DNA of 64,000 nt from Anaerolineales bacterium (lineage in GTDB: Bacteria > Chloroflexota > Anaerolineae > Anaerolineales > UBA4823), in NCBI GenBank assembly GCA_016935755.1, contig JAFGQI010000117.1:22222-86221 (forward strand), in the 5' to 3' direction. A model generated the notes under the pieces. The model did no database searches and was not told where the DNA came from. It was given only the letters and a program-made list of their open reading frames with translations. A program made the translations under genes and the position numbers. This document shows, one piece after another, positions 26,285-34,913 of the stretch. The stretch's first letter is position 1, and each line of letters starts with the position of its first letter.

Positions 26285-28267
26285 TTACGAATAATACCTG
26301 GCAATCGTCAGCCAGGAGAGGATATCTAACAATAGGAATGAGACCAGAAAACCTGCCGCCAGGTACTGATCAAGAACTTCTCTGCGGGCAGGCTGAAGCG
26401 CGTCGCTTGATGCGCGCGCCTTGAAAACCCTGATCCAGATATGTTTAATCAGGTAAGCCATTTCCAGCCAACCGATACATAAGACCAGCATCGTCAGGAT
26501 CACCACCGGATAGGCATGGCGGGCGACCGGGATATAAAACCCCGGCAAAGCAATATAGCTGATGCCTCTCATCAAAGTGATCGCCCAGGTCAGCAGTCCC
26601 ACCGCCATTAAACAAAAGACAACCTCCCAGGAGAGAGAATGCCGCCGGCGAACCAACCCATATAAGCAAGCGACAAGTGCAATACACGTGATCACCAATA
26701 AAATATCGTATGGCACAGGTGTTCCAATCAACTCGATATGTCCCCACCCAAACTTAGCCCAGAAGGTTCGAAAAAGCTGCTCTGCAGAGGCTTTGTAGTG
26801 TACAGACGAGCCTGGCATGTCCAATAGAGAAACCAACAGGTAAGATGGACGGGTATTATCGGGCAGAATACTGGTGGCGAAATTATCAATCTCCGGGCGC
26901 AGGCGCGGCCCCGGTTTTTCAGCTGAAGCATTGCGGAGTAAATTTATGAAAGGCTGCCCTCCCCAAACGCCTCGCTCGCCGTTCACATCCTCGAACTGAG
27001 GAGGCATATCCAGGGCGTATTCCCCTTCCGCCAGCACCAGACCATCATAATACAGCCAGGCCTTCTTAACAGTAGGAGAGGCTGGCGATAAATAAACCCA
27101 AATCCGGAAGCTCTCTGCAGGGATCGTCGCTTGAAGCGCATAAAACTCGGGTTCGACGCCAAGGTCAACTTTCTCATTGAACAATCTCTCGGACGTCCTG
27201 ATCGAAACTGGTTTATTCACCGTCAGGGGTTGGCTCGCCCACATCCAGACGCCCAGGGTAACTGTTTTCCCTGCCAGCCCTTGCGCCACCTCTATCGGCA
27301 CAGGTTGGTACAGAGCCGGGGACCAAGTGGGGACCACCTTCGCCTCCAGATCCAGCTGCAGGATGTAATTGCCTGAGACAGCCTGCTCGTGCTGAGCGCG
27401 TACAGGAATCCCTTGCGATGTGGCCCGGTACCAGGCCAGGGCATCATCCAGACGGATGCTCACAAACAATGCACCAACCAGGGCAGCCACCGCCAACCCC
27501 CAGGCAGCTATGCGCAGCCGTCCCCTGAGAAATGTAAATAATAAAATCAGCAAGTACCCTGGGATGACCATCATGGTAGTATTTTTTGCATAGTAAGCCA
27601 ACCCAAGCACACCAGTCAGCCATAATAAATCCAGCAGGCTTGGGCCGCGCTTGACCAGCCGCACACCCGCCCACAAGAACAGCGAAACAGTCACTACAGC
27701 CGCAGCATCGTTATTTACCGCAGTCATCAGATCGGCGAGACCCGGCAGTAATGCCAGGCTGACCGGAAGCATCCAGCGCAGTGGGTGGCCTGCCGAAGTC
27801 AATTCAACAGCAATCCCCCAGGCAGCCAGGATGGTGATTAGAAATAAGAGTAAAGAAACCAGACGTACGCTGTATAACTGCAAATCGACGCGATCAAACT
27901 GCAGCCACCGCAAGGGCAGTGACGCCAGGGCATAATATAAGCGCGGCTCGCTAAATTGGGCGTAACCAAAAATATGAATGGGCTGGTCTGACTCGAAATC
28001 GGGCTGATAGTCCATCCCCTTGAAAAACCCATACTCAACCATAGACTGAACCACCGCGCGGCTCATCTCAGGATCAAAATCCCCCTCCACGGGCCAATGG
28101 TCTAAATGAGCAGCCAGCCAGGCATATTCAAAGTGATTTGGCTCATCATAATGCTGCCAGGGAGGCACCAGGACAATATATACCAGGCCGTGAATCAAGG
28201 CCACGATCAGGCTGATGACCAGCCAGGTTCGGTCCTTCTTAGATACCGCATCCCATCTCCTGGCCAT
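26285..28267 (-). CDS. Large multi-pass membrane protein of glycosyltransferase-C type
   Basis: About 660 residues from ATG at 28265-28267; a start at 28309 would overlap the phosphatase gene. After the first hydrophobic segment (LVISLIVALIHGLVYIVLVP) comes WQHYDEPNHFEYAW, an acidic loop typical of GT-C enzymes and DUF2142-type proteins. About ten more hydrophobic segments follow, interrupted by a ~200-residue outside domain at residues ~285-485. GT-C enzymes use lipid-linked sugar donors on the outer membrane face. The genes upstream (GDP-mannose-type enzymes, NusG) fit this role. Specific donor and acceptor are unknown. Confidence 0.68.
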   Translation of the reverse strand: MARRWDAVSKKDRTWLVISLIVALIHGLVYIVLVPPWQHYDEPNHFEYAWLAAHLDHWPVEGDFDPEMSRAVVQSMVEYGFFKGMDYQPDFESDQPIHIFGYAQFSEPRLYYALASLPLRWLQFDRVDLQLYSVRLVSLLLFLITILAAWGIAVELTSAGHPLRWMLPVSLALLPGLADLMTAVNNDAAAVVTVSLFLWAGVRLVKRGPSLLDLLWLTGVLGLAYYAKNTTMMVIPGYLLILLFTFLRGRLRIAAWGLAVAALVGALFVSIRLDDALAWYRATSQGIPVRAQHEQAVSGNYILQLDLEAKVVPTWSPALYQPVPIEVAQGLAGKTVTLGVWMWASQPLTVNKPVSIRTSERLFNEKVDLGVEPEFYALQATIPAESFRIWVYLSPASPTVKKAWLYYDGLVLAEGEYALDMPPQFEDVNGERGVWGGQPFINLLRNASAEKPGPRLRPEIDNFATSILPDNTRPSYLLVSLLDMPGSSVHYKASAEQLFRTFWAKFGWGHIELIGTPVPYDILLVITCIALVACLYGLVRRRHSLSWEVVFCLMAVGLLTWAITLMRGISYIALPGFYIPVARHAYPVVILTMLVLCIGWLEMAYLIKHIWIRVFKARASSDALQPARREVLDQYLAAGFLVSFLLLDILSWLTIARYYS

Positions 28268-28268
28268 T

Positions 28269-28736
28269 TCAAACGGCTTCTGCCTTAGAAAGCTGGCTGA
28301 TTTTCTCAAATCCCTGATCCAGGATCAGGTCAATCTCCCTGGAAGTATGTTCGTAATCTTCCAGAGGGTGGCCGACAGGGTCAGCAATATCCAGGCTCTC
28401 ACCAATCATCTCACTCATCAAAAAAATTCGTGGGGCGTATTCAGGGAAAGCCGCTCGCAAAGCTTCTTTATGCCCACGTTCCATAACCAGAATCAGATTG
28501 AAAGCCTCAACCAACGAGGTCGTAATGGGCTGCGACCGGTGCGAGCTGACATCCCCTCCCCGGGCTTTGATAATGATTTGCGTGTTGACTGCTGCCGGGT
28601 CGCCCGAATAGGCCCAGATACCGGCTGATTCGATCTTCCAATCATCAGCCTCATCTTTGACTTTGATCTTTAACAACCCCATTGCCATCGGCGACCGGCA
28701 GATATTAGCTGAACAAATAAATAATACAGAATGCAT
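28269..28736 (-). CDS. Low-molecular-weight protein-tyrosine-phosphatase-like protein
   Basis: 155 residues. CSANICRSPM at residues 8-17 contains the C-x5-R phosphate loop (Cys8, Arg14), and IADPVGHPLEDY carries the usual Asp-Pro general acid near residue 117. In exopolysaccharide operons such phosphatases (Wzb type) act on tyrosine kinases of the export machinery; no kinase of that type is in the window. It sits between the dehydratase paralog (19 bases upstream) and the membrane GT-C gene, whose start lies one base beyond its stop. Arsenate reductase is an alternative for the fold, but the polysaccharide context favours the phosphatase. Confidence 0.85.
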   Translation of the reverse strand: MHSVLFICSANICRSPMAMGLLKIKVKDEADDWKIESAGIWAYSGDPAAVNTQIIIKARGGDVSSHRSQPITTSLVEAFNLILVMERGHKEALRAAFPEYAPRIFLMSEMIGESLDIADPVGHPLEDYEHTSREIDLILDQGFEKISQLSKAEAV

Positions 28737-28755
28737 GTCGAAATACCTGAGCCAA

Positions 28756-29751
28756 TTAGGTTGAAATTGAAAAATCAGTCCCGCAGGCTTGTGAGGCAGA
28801 CAACGCCTGCAAATCAGCTTTCACCATCTGTTGGACTAATTCTTCAAAAGATATCCTGGGCTCCCAACCCAGTTCCACTTTAGCCTTGCGGGGATTTGCT
28901 ACCAGCTGCTGTGTTTCGATGGGTCGAAAAAGATGGGGGTCCATAATCACATAATCCTGATAATCCAGATCCAGGCAGGCAAAGGCCAGCTGACAAAATT
29001 CACGCACAGAATGGGTGATCCCGGTTCCAACCACAAAATCCTCAGCGATATCTCGGTTGAGCATCATCCACATGGCTTCCACATAGTCGCCAGCAAAACC
29101 CCAATCGCGTTGGGCATCCAGGTTTCCCAGGTGCAACTCATACTCAAGCCCGAGCTTGATCCTGGCTGCAAAATGGGAGATTTTACGGGTGACAAAATCC
29201 AGGCCGCGCCGCGGGCTTTCATGATTATACAATATCCCTGATGCACAAAACAGGTTGTATCTTTCACGATATCGCACTGTCATCCAGTGTGCATATAATT
29301 TTGCTATTCCATAGGGATTGCGCGGACGAAAAGGCGTAGTCTCACTCTGGGGGACTTCGACAGGATCGCCAAACAGTTCACTGGAGGAAGCCTGGTAAAA
29401 TCGGGCAGCAGGGACAATCAGGCGCATGGCTTCCAGCAAGCGCGCCACTCCCAGCCCAGCGATATCCCCCACCAGAACGGTCGCGTCCCAGGAGGCATAA
29501 GGAGCCGAAGGCGCCGCCAGGTTGTATATCTCATCCGGGCGGTGTTCCTCCAAACAGGCATACAGGTTATCCTGGAGGGCTAAATCTCCCGCTGCCAGTG
29601 TAATCCTCCCCTGGACATTCTGCAGGTTGTGTAAACTGATCGGGAAAGCCTCTGGAACCCACCCAACGACCTGGTAGCCTTTGCCCAGCAAAAGCTCTGC
29701 CAGGTAGGAGCCATCCTGCCCATCCACACCTAAGACCAGCGCTGTTTTCAA
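28756..29751 (-). CDS. GDP-mannose-dehydratase-like SDR enzyme (paralog)
   Basis: 331 residues, clearly homologous to the neighbouring Gmd. The nucleotide motif is [14 protein letters not shown] rather than [14 protein letters not shown]. It keeps SSSELFG, the Tyr-Lys pair in NPYGIAK, and NHESPRRG, the sequence that marks GDP-mannose dehydratases. The segment that follows the first strand is much shorter than in Gmd and the substrate region near residue 85 differs (SAPYASWD). It may be a second dehydratase with altered substrate or a reductase for the 4-keto product. It starts four bases after the stop of gmd. Confidence 0.7.
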   Translation of the reverse strand: MKTALVLGVDGQDGSYLAELLLGKGYQVVGWVPEAFPISLHNLQNVQGRITLAAGDLALQDNLYACLEEHRPDEIYNLAAPSAPYASWDATVLVGDIAGLGVARLLEAMRLIVPAARFYQASSSELFGDPVEVPQSETTPFRPRNPYGIAKLYAHWMTVRYRERYNLFCASGILYNHESPRRGLDFVTRKISHFAARIKLGLEYELHLGNLDAQRDWGFAGDYVEAMWMMLNRDIAEDFVVGTGITHSVREFCQLAFACLDLDYQDYVIMDPHLFRPIETQQLVANPRKAKVELGWEPRISFEELVQQMVKADLQALSASQACGTDFSIST

Positions 29752-29755
29752 AATG

Positions 29756-30823
29756 CTAAACTCCCATGCTGGTCACCTGGTCTTCCCAGCGGTGCCATTT
29801 ACCGTGGTGAGCTTCTAAAATACCGCGACCCTCACCTGGAGAGGTCAAACCCTGCAGTTCTAGATCAGCATCCACCATGATCCGGACGAGATCGCGAAAA
29901 TACACCCGCGGTTCCCAGCCCAATACCGTGCGTGCCCTGGCAGGATCCGCCATGAGATAATCAACCTCAGTAGGGCGGAAATAGCGCGCGTCGATCTCCA
30001 CATAATCATGCCAATCCAGACCTGCATATCCAAACGATTCATCTAAAAATTCGCGTACAGAATGGGCTTCGCCTGTGCCAATTACAAAATCATCCGGCTG
30101 ATCGCATTGGAGCATTTTCCACATGGCGGCAATATAATCTGGAGCATAACCCCAATCCCGTTTTGCATCCAGGTTGCCCAAATAGAGCTTCTTCTGTTTC
30201 CCCGCCACGATATTTGCCAGGGCGCGGGTGATTTTCCGGGTCACAAAGGTCTCGCCGCGGCGGGGAGATTCATGATTGAACAGGATGCCATTGCAGGCAA
30301 AAAGGCCATAGCCTTGGCGGTAGTTTTTAGTCACCCAAAAAGCATATACCTTTGCTGCCGCGTAGGGGCTTTGGGGTTGAAACGGGGTCAGTTCATGCTG
30401 AGGCGGTTTGGCGCTGCCAAACATCTCGCTCGAGGAGGCCTGGTAGAAACGGGCCTCGAGGCCGCTCTTGCGAATCGCCTCCAGAATGCGGATCGTGCCC
30501 AGACCAGTAATATCCCCTGTATATTCAGGCAGATCAAAACTGACCCGCACATGACTTTGCGCTGCCAGGTGATAAACCTCATCCGGGCGTATATTATAGA
30601 TTAGATCAACCAGGTTGCCTGCATTGGCCAGATCGCCATAATGCAGATGCAGCATCACCTTCTCGCCATTATGCGGGTCACGGTAAAGATGGTCAATTCG
30701 CTGGGTGTTAAACGTGCTGGCGCGTCTGATCAAGCCATGGACTTCATATCCCTTCGACAGCAACAATTCAGCCAGATAAGAACCATCCTGCCCGGTGATC
30801 CCGGTTATTAGAGCTTTCTTCAT
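29756..30823 (-). CDS. gmd: GDP-mannose 4,6-dehydratase
   Basis: 355 residues with the full Gmd motif set: [14 protein letters not shown] at the NADP site, [40 protein letters not shown] with the catalytic Tyr and Lys, and NHESPRRG. The enzyme makes GDP-4-keto-6-deoxymannose, the branch point to rhamnose-, fucose- and perosamine-type sugars. Length is typical. It follows the nusG-like gene by 28 bases and precedes its paralog by four, so co-transcription is near certain. No separate GDP-fucose synthase is visible nearby. Confidence 0.93.
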   Translation of the reverse strand: MKKALITGITGQDGSYLAELLLSKGYEVHGLIRRASTFNTQRIDHLYRDPHNGEKVMLHLHYGDLANAGNLVDLIYNIRPDEVYHLAAQSHVRVSFDLPEYTGDITGLGTIRILEAIRKSGLEARFYQASSSEMFGSAKPPQHELTPFQPQSPYAAAKVYAFWVTKNYRQGYGLFACNGILFNHESPRRGETFVTRKITRALANIVAGKQKKLYLGNLDAKRDWGYAPDYIAAMWKMLQCDQPDDFVIGTGEAHSVREFLDESFGYAGLDWHDYVEIDARYFRPTEVDYLMADPARARTVLGWEPRVYFRDLVRIMVDADLELQGLTSPGEGRGILEAHHGKWHRWEDQVTSMGV

Positions 30824-30851
30824 AAATCACACTCAAAATCCTTAATCCTGA

Positions 30852-31364
30852 TTATTTTTTCCTGCGCACAATCTGACTTGCTTCAATCTCCAGCGGAACC
30901 TGACGCTTGCTGCCAAGCAGTTCGAGCAGTACTCGCACCCGCTCCCCCCCCGGCAGAGTAGCGTCAAAAATCGCTTCATAACCCCGAAATGGGCCTTCGC
31001 TGATCTGAATCACATCACCCTGTTTCAACCCGGTAAAAATTTCTCCACCTGCCGCATTGATCTCATCCACTCGCTTGCGAATTTCAAAAATCAGGTTTTC
31101 GGGCACCGTGGCGGGCTCGCCGCCAAAAGAAACCAGGCCAATGGTATGAGGCATCCACTGAAAAACGGATAAACCTGCTTCATCTAAGTCTGCTCGCACA
31201 AACAAGTAGCCCGGGAAATATGGATGCACTTTGCGCGCCCGAGGGTTAACCGGGTGTACCCGTAAACGCGGATAATAGGTTTCAAAACCCTGAGTTTGCA
31301 CCTGTCGCCACACTGCATCTTCCTTGCGGGGCTTACAGCGTAATGCATACCAATAACTTGCCAT
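30852..31364 (-). CDS. NusG-family specialised transcription antiterminator
   Basis: 170 residues. The N-terminal ~105 residues fit the NGN domain (WYALRCKPRKED, then YYPRLRVHPVNPRARKVHPYFPGYLFVRAD), and the C-terminal part is a KOW domain (LKQGDVIQISEGPFRGYEAIF). The housekeeping nusG normally sits beside secE and rplK; here the gene heads a polysaccharide operon, the hallmark of RfaH/LoaP/UpxY-type paralogs that stop early termination in long operons. It has its own promoter and a GGAGG ribosome site. Recruitment signal in the nascent transcript was not identified. Confidence 0.82.
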   Translation of the reverse strand: MASYWYALRCKPRKEDAVWRQVQTQGFETYYPRLRVHPVNPRARKVHPYFPGYLFVRADLDEAGLSVFQWMPHTIGLVSFGGEPATVPENLIFEIRKRVDEINAAGGEIFTGLKQGDVIQISEGPFRGYEAIFDATLPGGERVRVLLELLGSKRQVPLEIEASQIVRRKK

Positions 31365-31424
31365 ACGAGCGTGCTACCTCCAATGATCGACGATTGCCTT
31401 TTCTCGTGCATTCGCCGAGTCAGC

Positions 31425-31433
31425 ATTATATCA
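31425..31433 (-). promoter_or_regulatory. Extended -10 promoter for the nusG-like gene
   Basis: On the minus strand, TGATATAAT lies at 31433-31425, matching TGnTATAAT. The expected start site is near 31418, giving a leader of about 55 bases before the ATG at 31364. The promoter begins inside the short gap after the M50-like gene's stop at 31442, marking a new transcription unit. Confidence 0.5.
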
Positions 31434-31441
31434 TCTAACCC

Positions 31442-32200
31442 TCAGGCTACCTCCATGCGAAGGAATGCAGATAAAAGACGACGAACACCCCAGACAGGCA
31501 GCCATAAAACCAGGTGGACCAGAAGACTGATCCCAAAAACAAGCGCAATGGATCGCAGCACCTGATTAAACGGCGCAGCCAGATGGCTCGCCAACCAGGG
31601 CCCGGCACCTCCGAGAAGACTTAAACACAGAAGTAAGATCAAAACTGCGGCAACAGGCAGCCAGGCCCTACGATCTGAAGCAGAAGGAAGCATCGTGCTG
31701 CTGACAGCAATGGCAATGTAAAACCACAACCAGAAATCCGGCTGGCCAGTTACCTCCTGGATTGCACTTGAGAAGGTCACCAGGCCCCCCTCCAGCCATC
31801 GTTCCCAGAGCGCTGAAAGCCCCAGCCGGCTCAGGCCGGTATAGGCTACCACGACACCACCGACCAGTAGCGGCGCCGCGCCAATCAGCGCGTCACGGAT
31901 GATGTCGGTAGCCTCTGTTTCCACAAAACCCAATTGAAGCTTGCCGCTCTTCATCGGTCGAGGGATGAGCGAAAGGCGTCCGGTGCGCACCCCAAGCAAT
32001 CGCGCCATCAGGTAATGACTGCCCTCATGCAGGAATACTCCGGGCAGAAATAGCAATGAGAAAAGAGTCAGTGCAATTTCAAGGCGGCGAGTGAGCAGTA
32101 AAAAGACCGCCTGGATTTCCCGGTGCAGGCTGCGCTGTAAAATCAGCAGCGGGCCTAATAACAGGATGACCCAGACTAAACCGTCCAGATTGGCAGGCAT
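31442..32200 (-). CDS. M50-like membrane metalloprotease homolog
   Basis: About 252 residues with five or six hydrophobic segments. HEGSHYLMARLLGVR near residues 58-72 is a zinc-binding H-E-x-x-H inside a membrane segment, as in site-2 proteases (M50). The second metal-binding motif (normally NxxPxxxLDG) was not found, so activity is uncertain. ATG at 32198-32200 is chosen; a TTG precedes it. The gene follows tpiA by 15 bases on the same strand, but the product has no obvious link to glycolysis. Confidence 0.6.
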   Translation of the reverse strand: MPANLDGLVWVILLLGPLLILQRSLHREIQAVFLLLTRRLEIALTLFSLLFLPGVFLHEGSHYLMARLLGVRTGRLSLIPRPMKSGKLQLGFVETEATDIIRDALIGAAPLLVGGVVVAYTGLSRLGLSALWERWLEGGLVTFSSAIQEVTGQPDFWLWFYIAIAVSSTMLPSASDRRAWLPVAAVLILLLCLSLLGGAGPWLASHLAAPFNQVLRSIALVFGISLLVHLVLWLPVWGVRRLLSAFLRMEVA

Positions 32201-32215
32201 CAACCAGAGAATGTG

Positions 32216-32986
32216 CTACCCTGCAGCAGCCTTCACGATCTGAGTGAAATCAGCCACTTTCAAACTGGCGCCTCCAACCAGGGCGCCATCGATTTCTGGT
32301 TCGGCGAAATATTCGGCTGCATTGCTGCCAGTAACTGAACCACCATAGAGCACCCGCACAGCCTGGGAAAATGCAGCGCCAAACAGTTCTGCCAGGGCTG
32401 GTCGGATCACATCCACAACCACTGCCCGCGCGCCAGCAGCGGTCGAAGGCCTGCCCGTGCCGATCGCCCACACGGGCTCATACGCTACCACGACCGAACT
32501 GGCGCTGCTGGCTTCGAAAAAACCTCCAATGCCGGCGAATCCCTGTCGGATTTGGCGGGACACAACCTGCGCAGTCTGACCAGCTTCGTTTTCTTCCAGG
32601 GTTTCCCCCACGCATACGATCGGGATCAGGCTATGAGTCAGGGCAGCCTGTACTTTACGGTTGACAGTCTCGTCAGTCTCGCCAAAATATTTGCGCCGTT
32701 CAGAGTGGCCGATGATGACATAACGACACAGTTCAGCTACCATAACCGGAGAAATCTCGCCCGTATAGGCGCCCGAAATTTCCCAATGTAAATTTTGCGC
32801 CCCCAGGCCAATATCTGTCCCCTCCAGCAAGGCTGCAGCTGCGAGCAGGGCAGTAAAAGGCGGGCATAAAACTTTTTCTACACCCTCGACTGCCTGTAAG
32901 CCAGGGACCAGCTCCGATATCAGGTGGCGAGCCTCAGCCACTGACTTGAACATCTTCCAATTTCCTGCTACAAATGGTGTACGCAT
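32216..32986 (-). CDS. tpiA: Triosephosphate isomerase
   Basis: 256 residues. Active-site motifs are clear: GNWKMFK with the Lys, IIGHSERR with the electrophilic His, VAYEPVWAIGTG with the catalytic Glu and flexible loop, and LYGGSV near the end. The enzyme interconverts glyceraldehyde-3-phosphate and dihydroxyacetone phosphate in the cytosol. The start lies only seven bases after the stop of the Ser/Thr kinase gene, with GAGG in that gap, so its translation probably follows that of the kinase. Confidence 0.96.
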   Translation of the reverse strand: MRTPFVAGNWKMFKSVAEARHLISELVPGLQAVEGVEKVLCPPFTALLAAAALLEGTDIGLGAQNLHWEISGAYTGEISPVMVAELCRYVIIGHSERRKYFGETDETVNRKVQAALTHSLIPIVCVGETLEENEAGQTAQVVSRQIRQGFAGIGGFFEASSASSVVVAYEPVWAIGTGRPSTAAGARAVVVDVIRPALAELFGAAFSQAVRVLYGGSVTGSNAAEYFAEPEIDGALVGGASLKVADFTQIVKAAAG

Positions 32987-32993
32987 GTTGACC

Positions 32994-34811
32994 TCAAGGA
33001 TTGATTTGTTTTAGATACGAATCCGCGTAAAAACGAATCCAGCGCGGCGCATCCTGGTTCTGAACTAAATTTTCTAAAATCTCTATGGCCGTATCTTTAT
33101 CTCCCCTTCGATACGATACTTCCGCCTCAAGAAGCTTTAGCTCAAAAAGAGTAGCACCCTGAGTCCTCAGAGCGCCAATAATACTCTCGGCTTGGGCAGG
33201 TTCATTGTGATAAAAAGCAAAACGGGCGCGAGCTACATCTAACATGAACGGATCAACTTTTTGCTGAGGAGCTCGATCCAGCATATCCAGGAACAAATCC
33301 TCCTGAGCAGCCAGGAACAGGCATTGGTTCACTCTCTCGCTCATATCTTCAGAGATCGGTTCGGTCGCGACCTCCACAGCCTGAAGATACAGCCTAGCGG
33401 CAAGCAGCCAGCTCTTCTTGAGCATTAATTGCGCCCCCAACCGGCTGTAGAATTCCATATTCTCCCCAGCATATTGGATCATCAAGTTTAGCTCTTGATC
33501 TGCTTCTTCATACCTCCCTGCATCAACTAGAGCAACCGCCAATGAAAAATGCGCCGTTGCGTCTTGCGGGTTTTGAGTCACCCGGCGGCGAGCATCCTCT
33601 AGTGGGGTTAAAGTGGCAACTCGAGTTTTGGTGAAAATTTCAGTGATGGTGGGTTGCAGTATTGCACTCTCGGTAGCCAGCATTCCAGTCGCCGTTTCAA
33701 TCACGTTAGTGGACATCAGTGTTGGTTGGGCCGAGCCCTGGGGGTTTTGCGGTCCAGGGCGCAAACGCGGCAATATCACCAGGGTGACAAACGCGCATAG
33801 ACACAGAACAGTGATGATAATAATAGCCAACCGCCAGCGAGAATGCTTTTTGGGCCTGTCAATTCGATCCGCTTCGACGACAGGCAGTCTCTCTGCACTT
33901 TCAGAGATAGCTCCATCTGAAGCAGCCAGGGTTGAAGCAGCAGGTGGTATCTGCTGTCCAGGTGGGGCAATCGCGGAGAGTTCAGCGGTCTGGTACGCTT
34001 CCTTCAACGCATGAACCATCGTCCCCACGTCCGGGTAGCGATCGGCGCGCTCCTTAGCTAAAGCCTTGAGCAAAACCTGCTCCACAGCTTCTGGGATGCC
34101 CGGATTGATCGCCCGCGGCTGAGGCAGAGGCGTATAAATATGGTCATGGATGATTGAATACGGCGTATCCGCGCTAAAAGGCACCCTGCCAACCAGAATT
34201 TCATAGAGCACGACGCCAAAGGAATAGATGTCGGTGCCGCTATCCAGATCATGGCGCCCCATGGCTTGTTCCGGAGAAATATATTGAGGCGTGCCCAGCA
34301 TCACATCCGAAGAGATGGTGGACTCGCCAGCCTCGGCAATGCGCGCCAACCCAAAATCCGCCAGGTAGATGCGGCCATCGTTCGCCAGCAGAACATTGGA
34401 TGGTTTGACATCGCGGTGCAAGATGCCCTGTTTATGGGCGTAACCCAGGGCTGCGCCAACGCTTTCTATAATCTTTTGGGTCTCATCACGGCTCAACGGC
34501 CCACGGCTCAAGCGCGCTTTGAGGGTTTCCCCCTCAATAAACTTCATAACCAGGTAGGGACGGCCTTCATGTTCAGCATAGTCATAGATAGGCACAATAT
34601 TCGCATGCTCAAGCTTAGCAACTACCTGGGCTTCCCGTCGAAAACGAGCCAGAAAGTTTGGTTCGATCGTAAAAGCGGGGTGTAGAGCTTTGATGGCGAC
34701 ATACCGGTCCAGGGCTGGATGATGAGCCTTGAACACGGTCGCCATACCGCCCTGCCCCAATTGTTCAATCAATAAATAAGGGCCTATCGTTTCACCAGCA
34801 GCAAAACCCAT
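32994..34811 (-). CDS. Hanks-type Ser/Thr protein kinase with external TPR domain
   Basis: 605 residues. Kinase domain at ~1-270: Gly-rich loop LGQGGMATVFKA, invariant Lys in VAIKALHP, catalytic HRDVKPSNVLL, and DFG in ADFGLARI, with phospho-accepting Thr/Ser candidates in the following GESTISS. A transmembrane helix (LAIIIITVLCLCAFVTLVIL) near residues 330-350 separates it from ~200 residues of helical repeats (DATAHFSLAVALVDAGRYEEAD) that look like TPRs outside the cell. The gene lies between pgk and tpiA in the same direction and may phosphorylate enzymes of this operon or respond to envelope signals; that link is inference from position. Confidence 0.92.
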   Translation of the reverse strand: MGFAAGETIGPYLLIEQLGQGGMATVFKAHHPALDRYVAIKALHPAFTIEPNFLARFRREAQVVAKLEHANIVPIYDYAEHEGRPYLVMKFIEGETLKARLSRGPLSRDETQKIIESVGAALGYAHKQGILHRDVKPSNVLLANDGRIYLADFGLARIAEAGESTISSDVMLGTPQYISPEQAMGRHDLDSGTDIYSFGVVLYEILVGRVPFSADTPYSIIHDHIYTPLPQPRAINPGIPEAVEQVLLKALAKERADRYPDVGTMVHALKEAYQTAELSAIAPPGQQIPPAASTLAASDGAISESAERLPVVEADRIDRPKKHSRWRLAIIIITVLCLCAFVTLVILPRLRPGPQNPQGSAQPTLMSTNVIETATGMLATESAILQPTITEIFTKTRVATLTPLEDARRRVTQNPQDATAHFSLAVALVDAGRYEEADQELNLMIQYAGENMEFYSRLGAQLMLKKSWLLAARLYLQAVEVATEPISEDMSERVNQCLFLAAQEDLFLDMLDRAPQQKVDPFMLDVARARFAFYHNEPAQAESIIGALRTQGATLFELKLLEAEVSYRRGDKDTAIEILENLVQNQDAPRWIRFYADSYLKQINP

Positions 34812-34868
34812 GGTTGGTCACCAGCCTATCCCTGATCCGAATTGGGAGCTAAGCTAACTGAAATATTG

Positions 34869-34901
34869 GTGAGGGATAAAAGTCCAACTTTTACCCCTCA
34901 C
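34869..34901. terminator. Strong hairpin between pgk and the kinase gene
   Basis: Arms at 34869-34883 and 34887-34901 pair over 15 bases with one mismatch and a three-base loop. No T run follows in the transcribed (minus) direction, so it is either an imperfect terminator or an RNA-processing or stability element that sets different levels of pgk and the downstream genes. Confidence 0.5.
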
Positions 34902-34913
34902 TTATAAAAAAGT

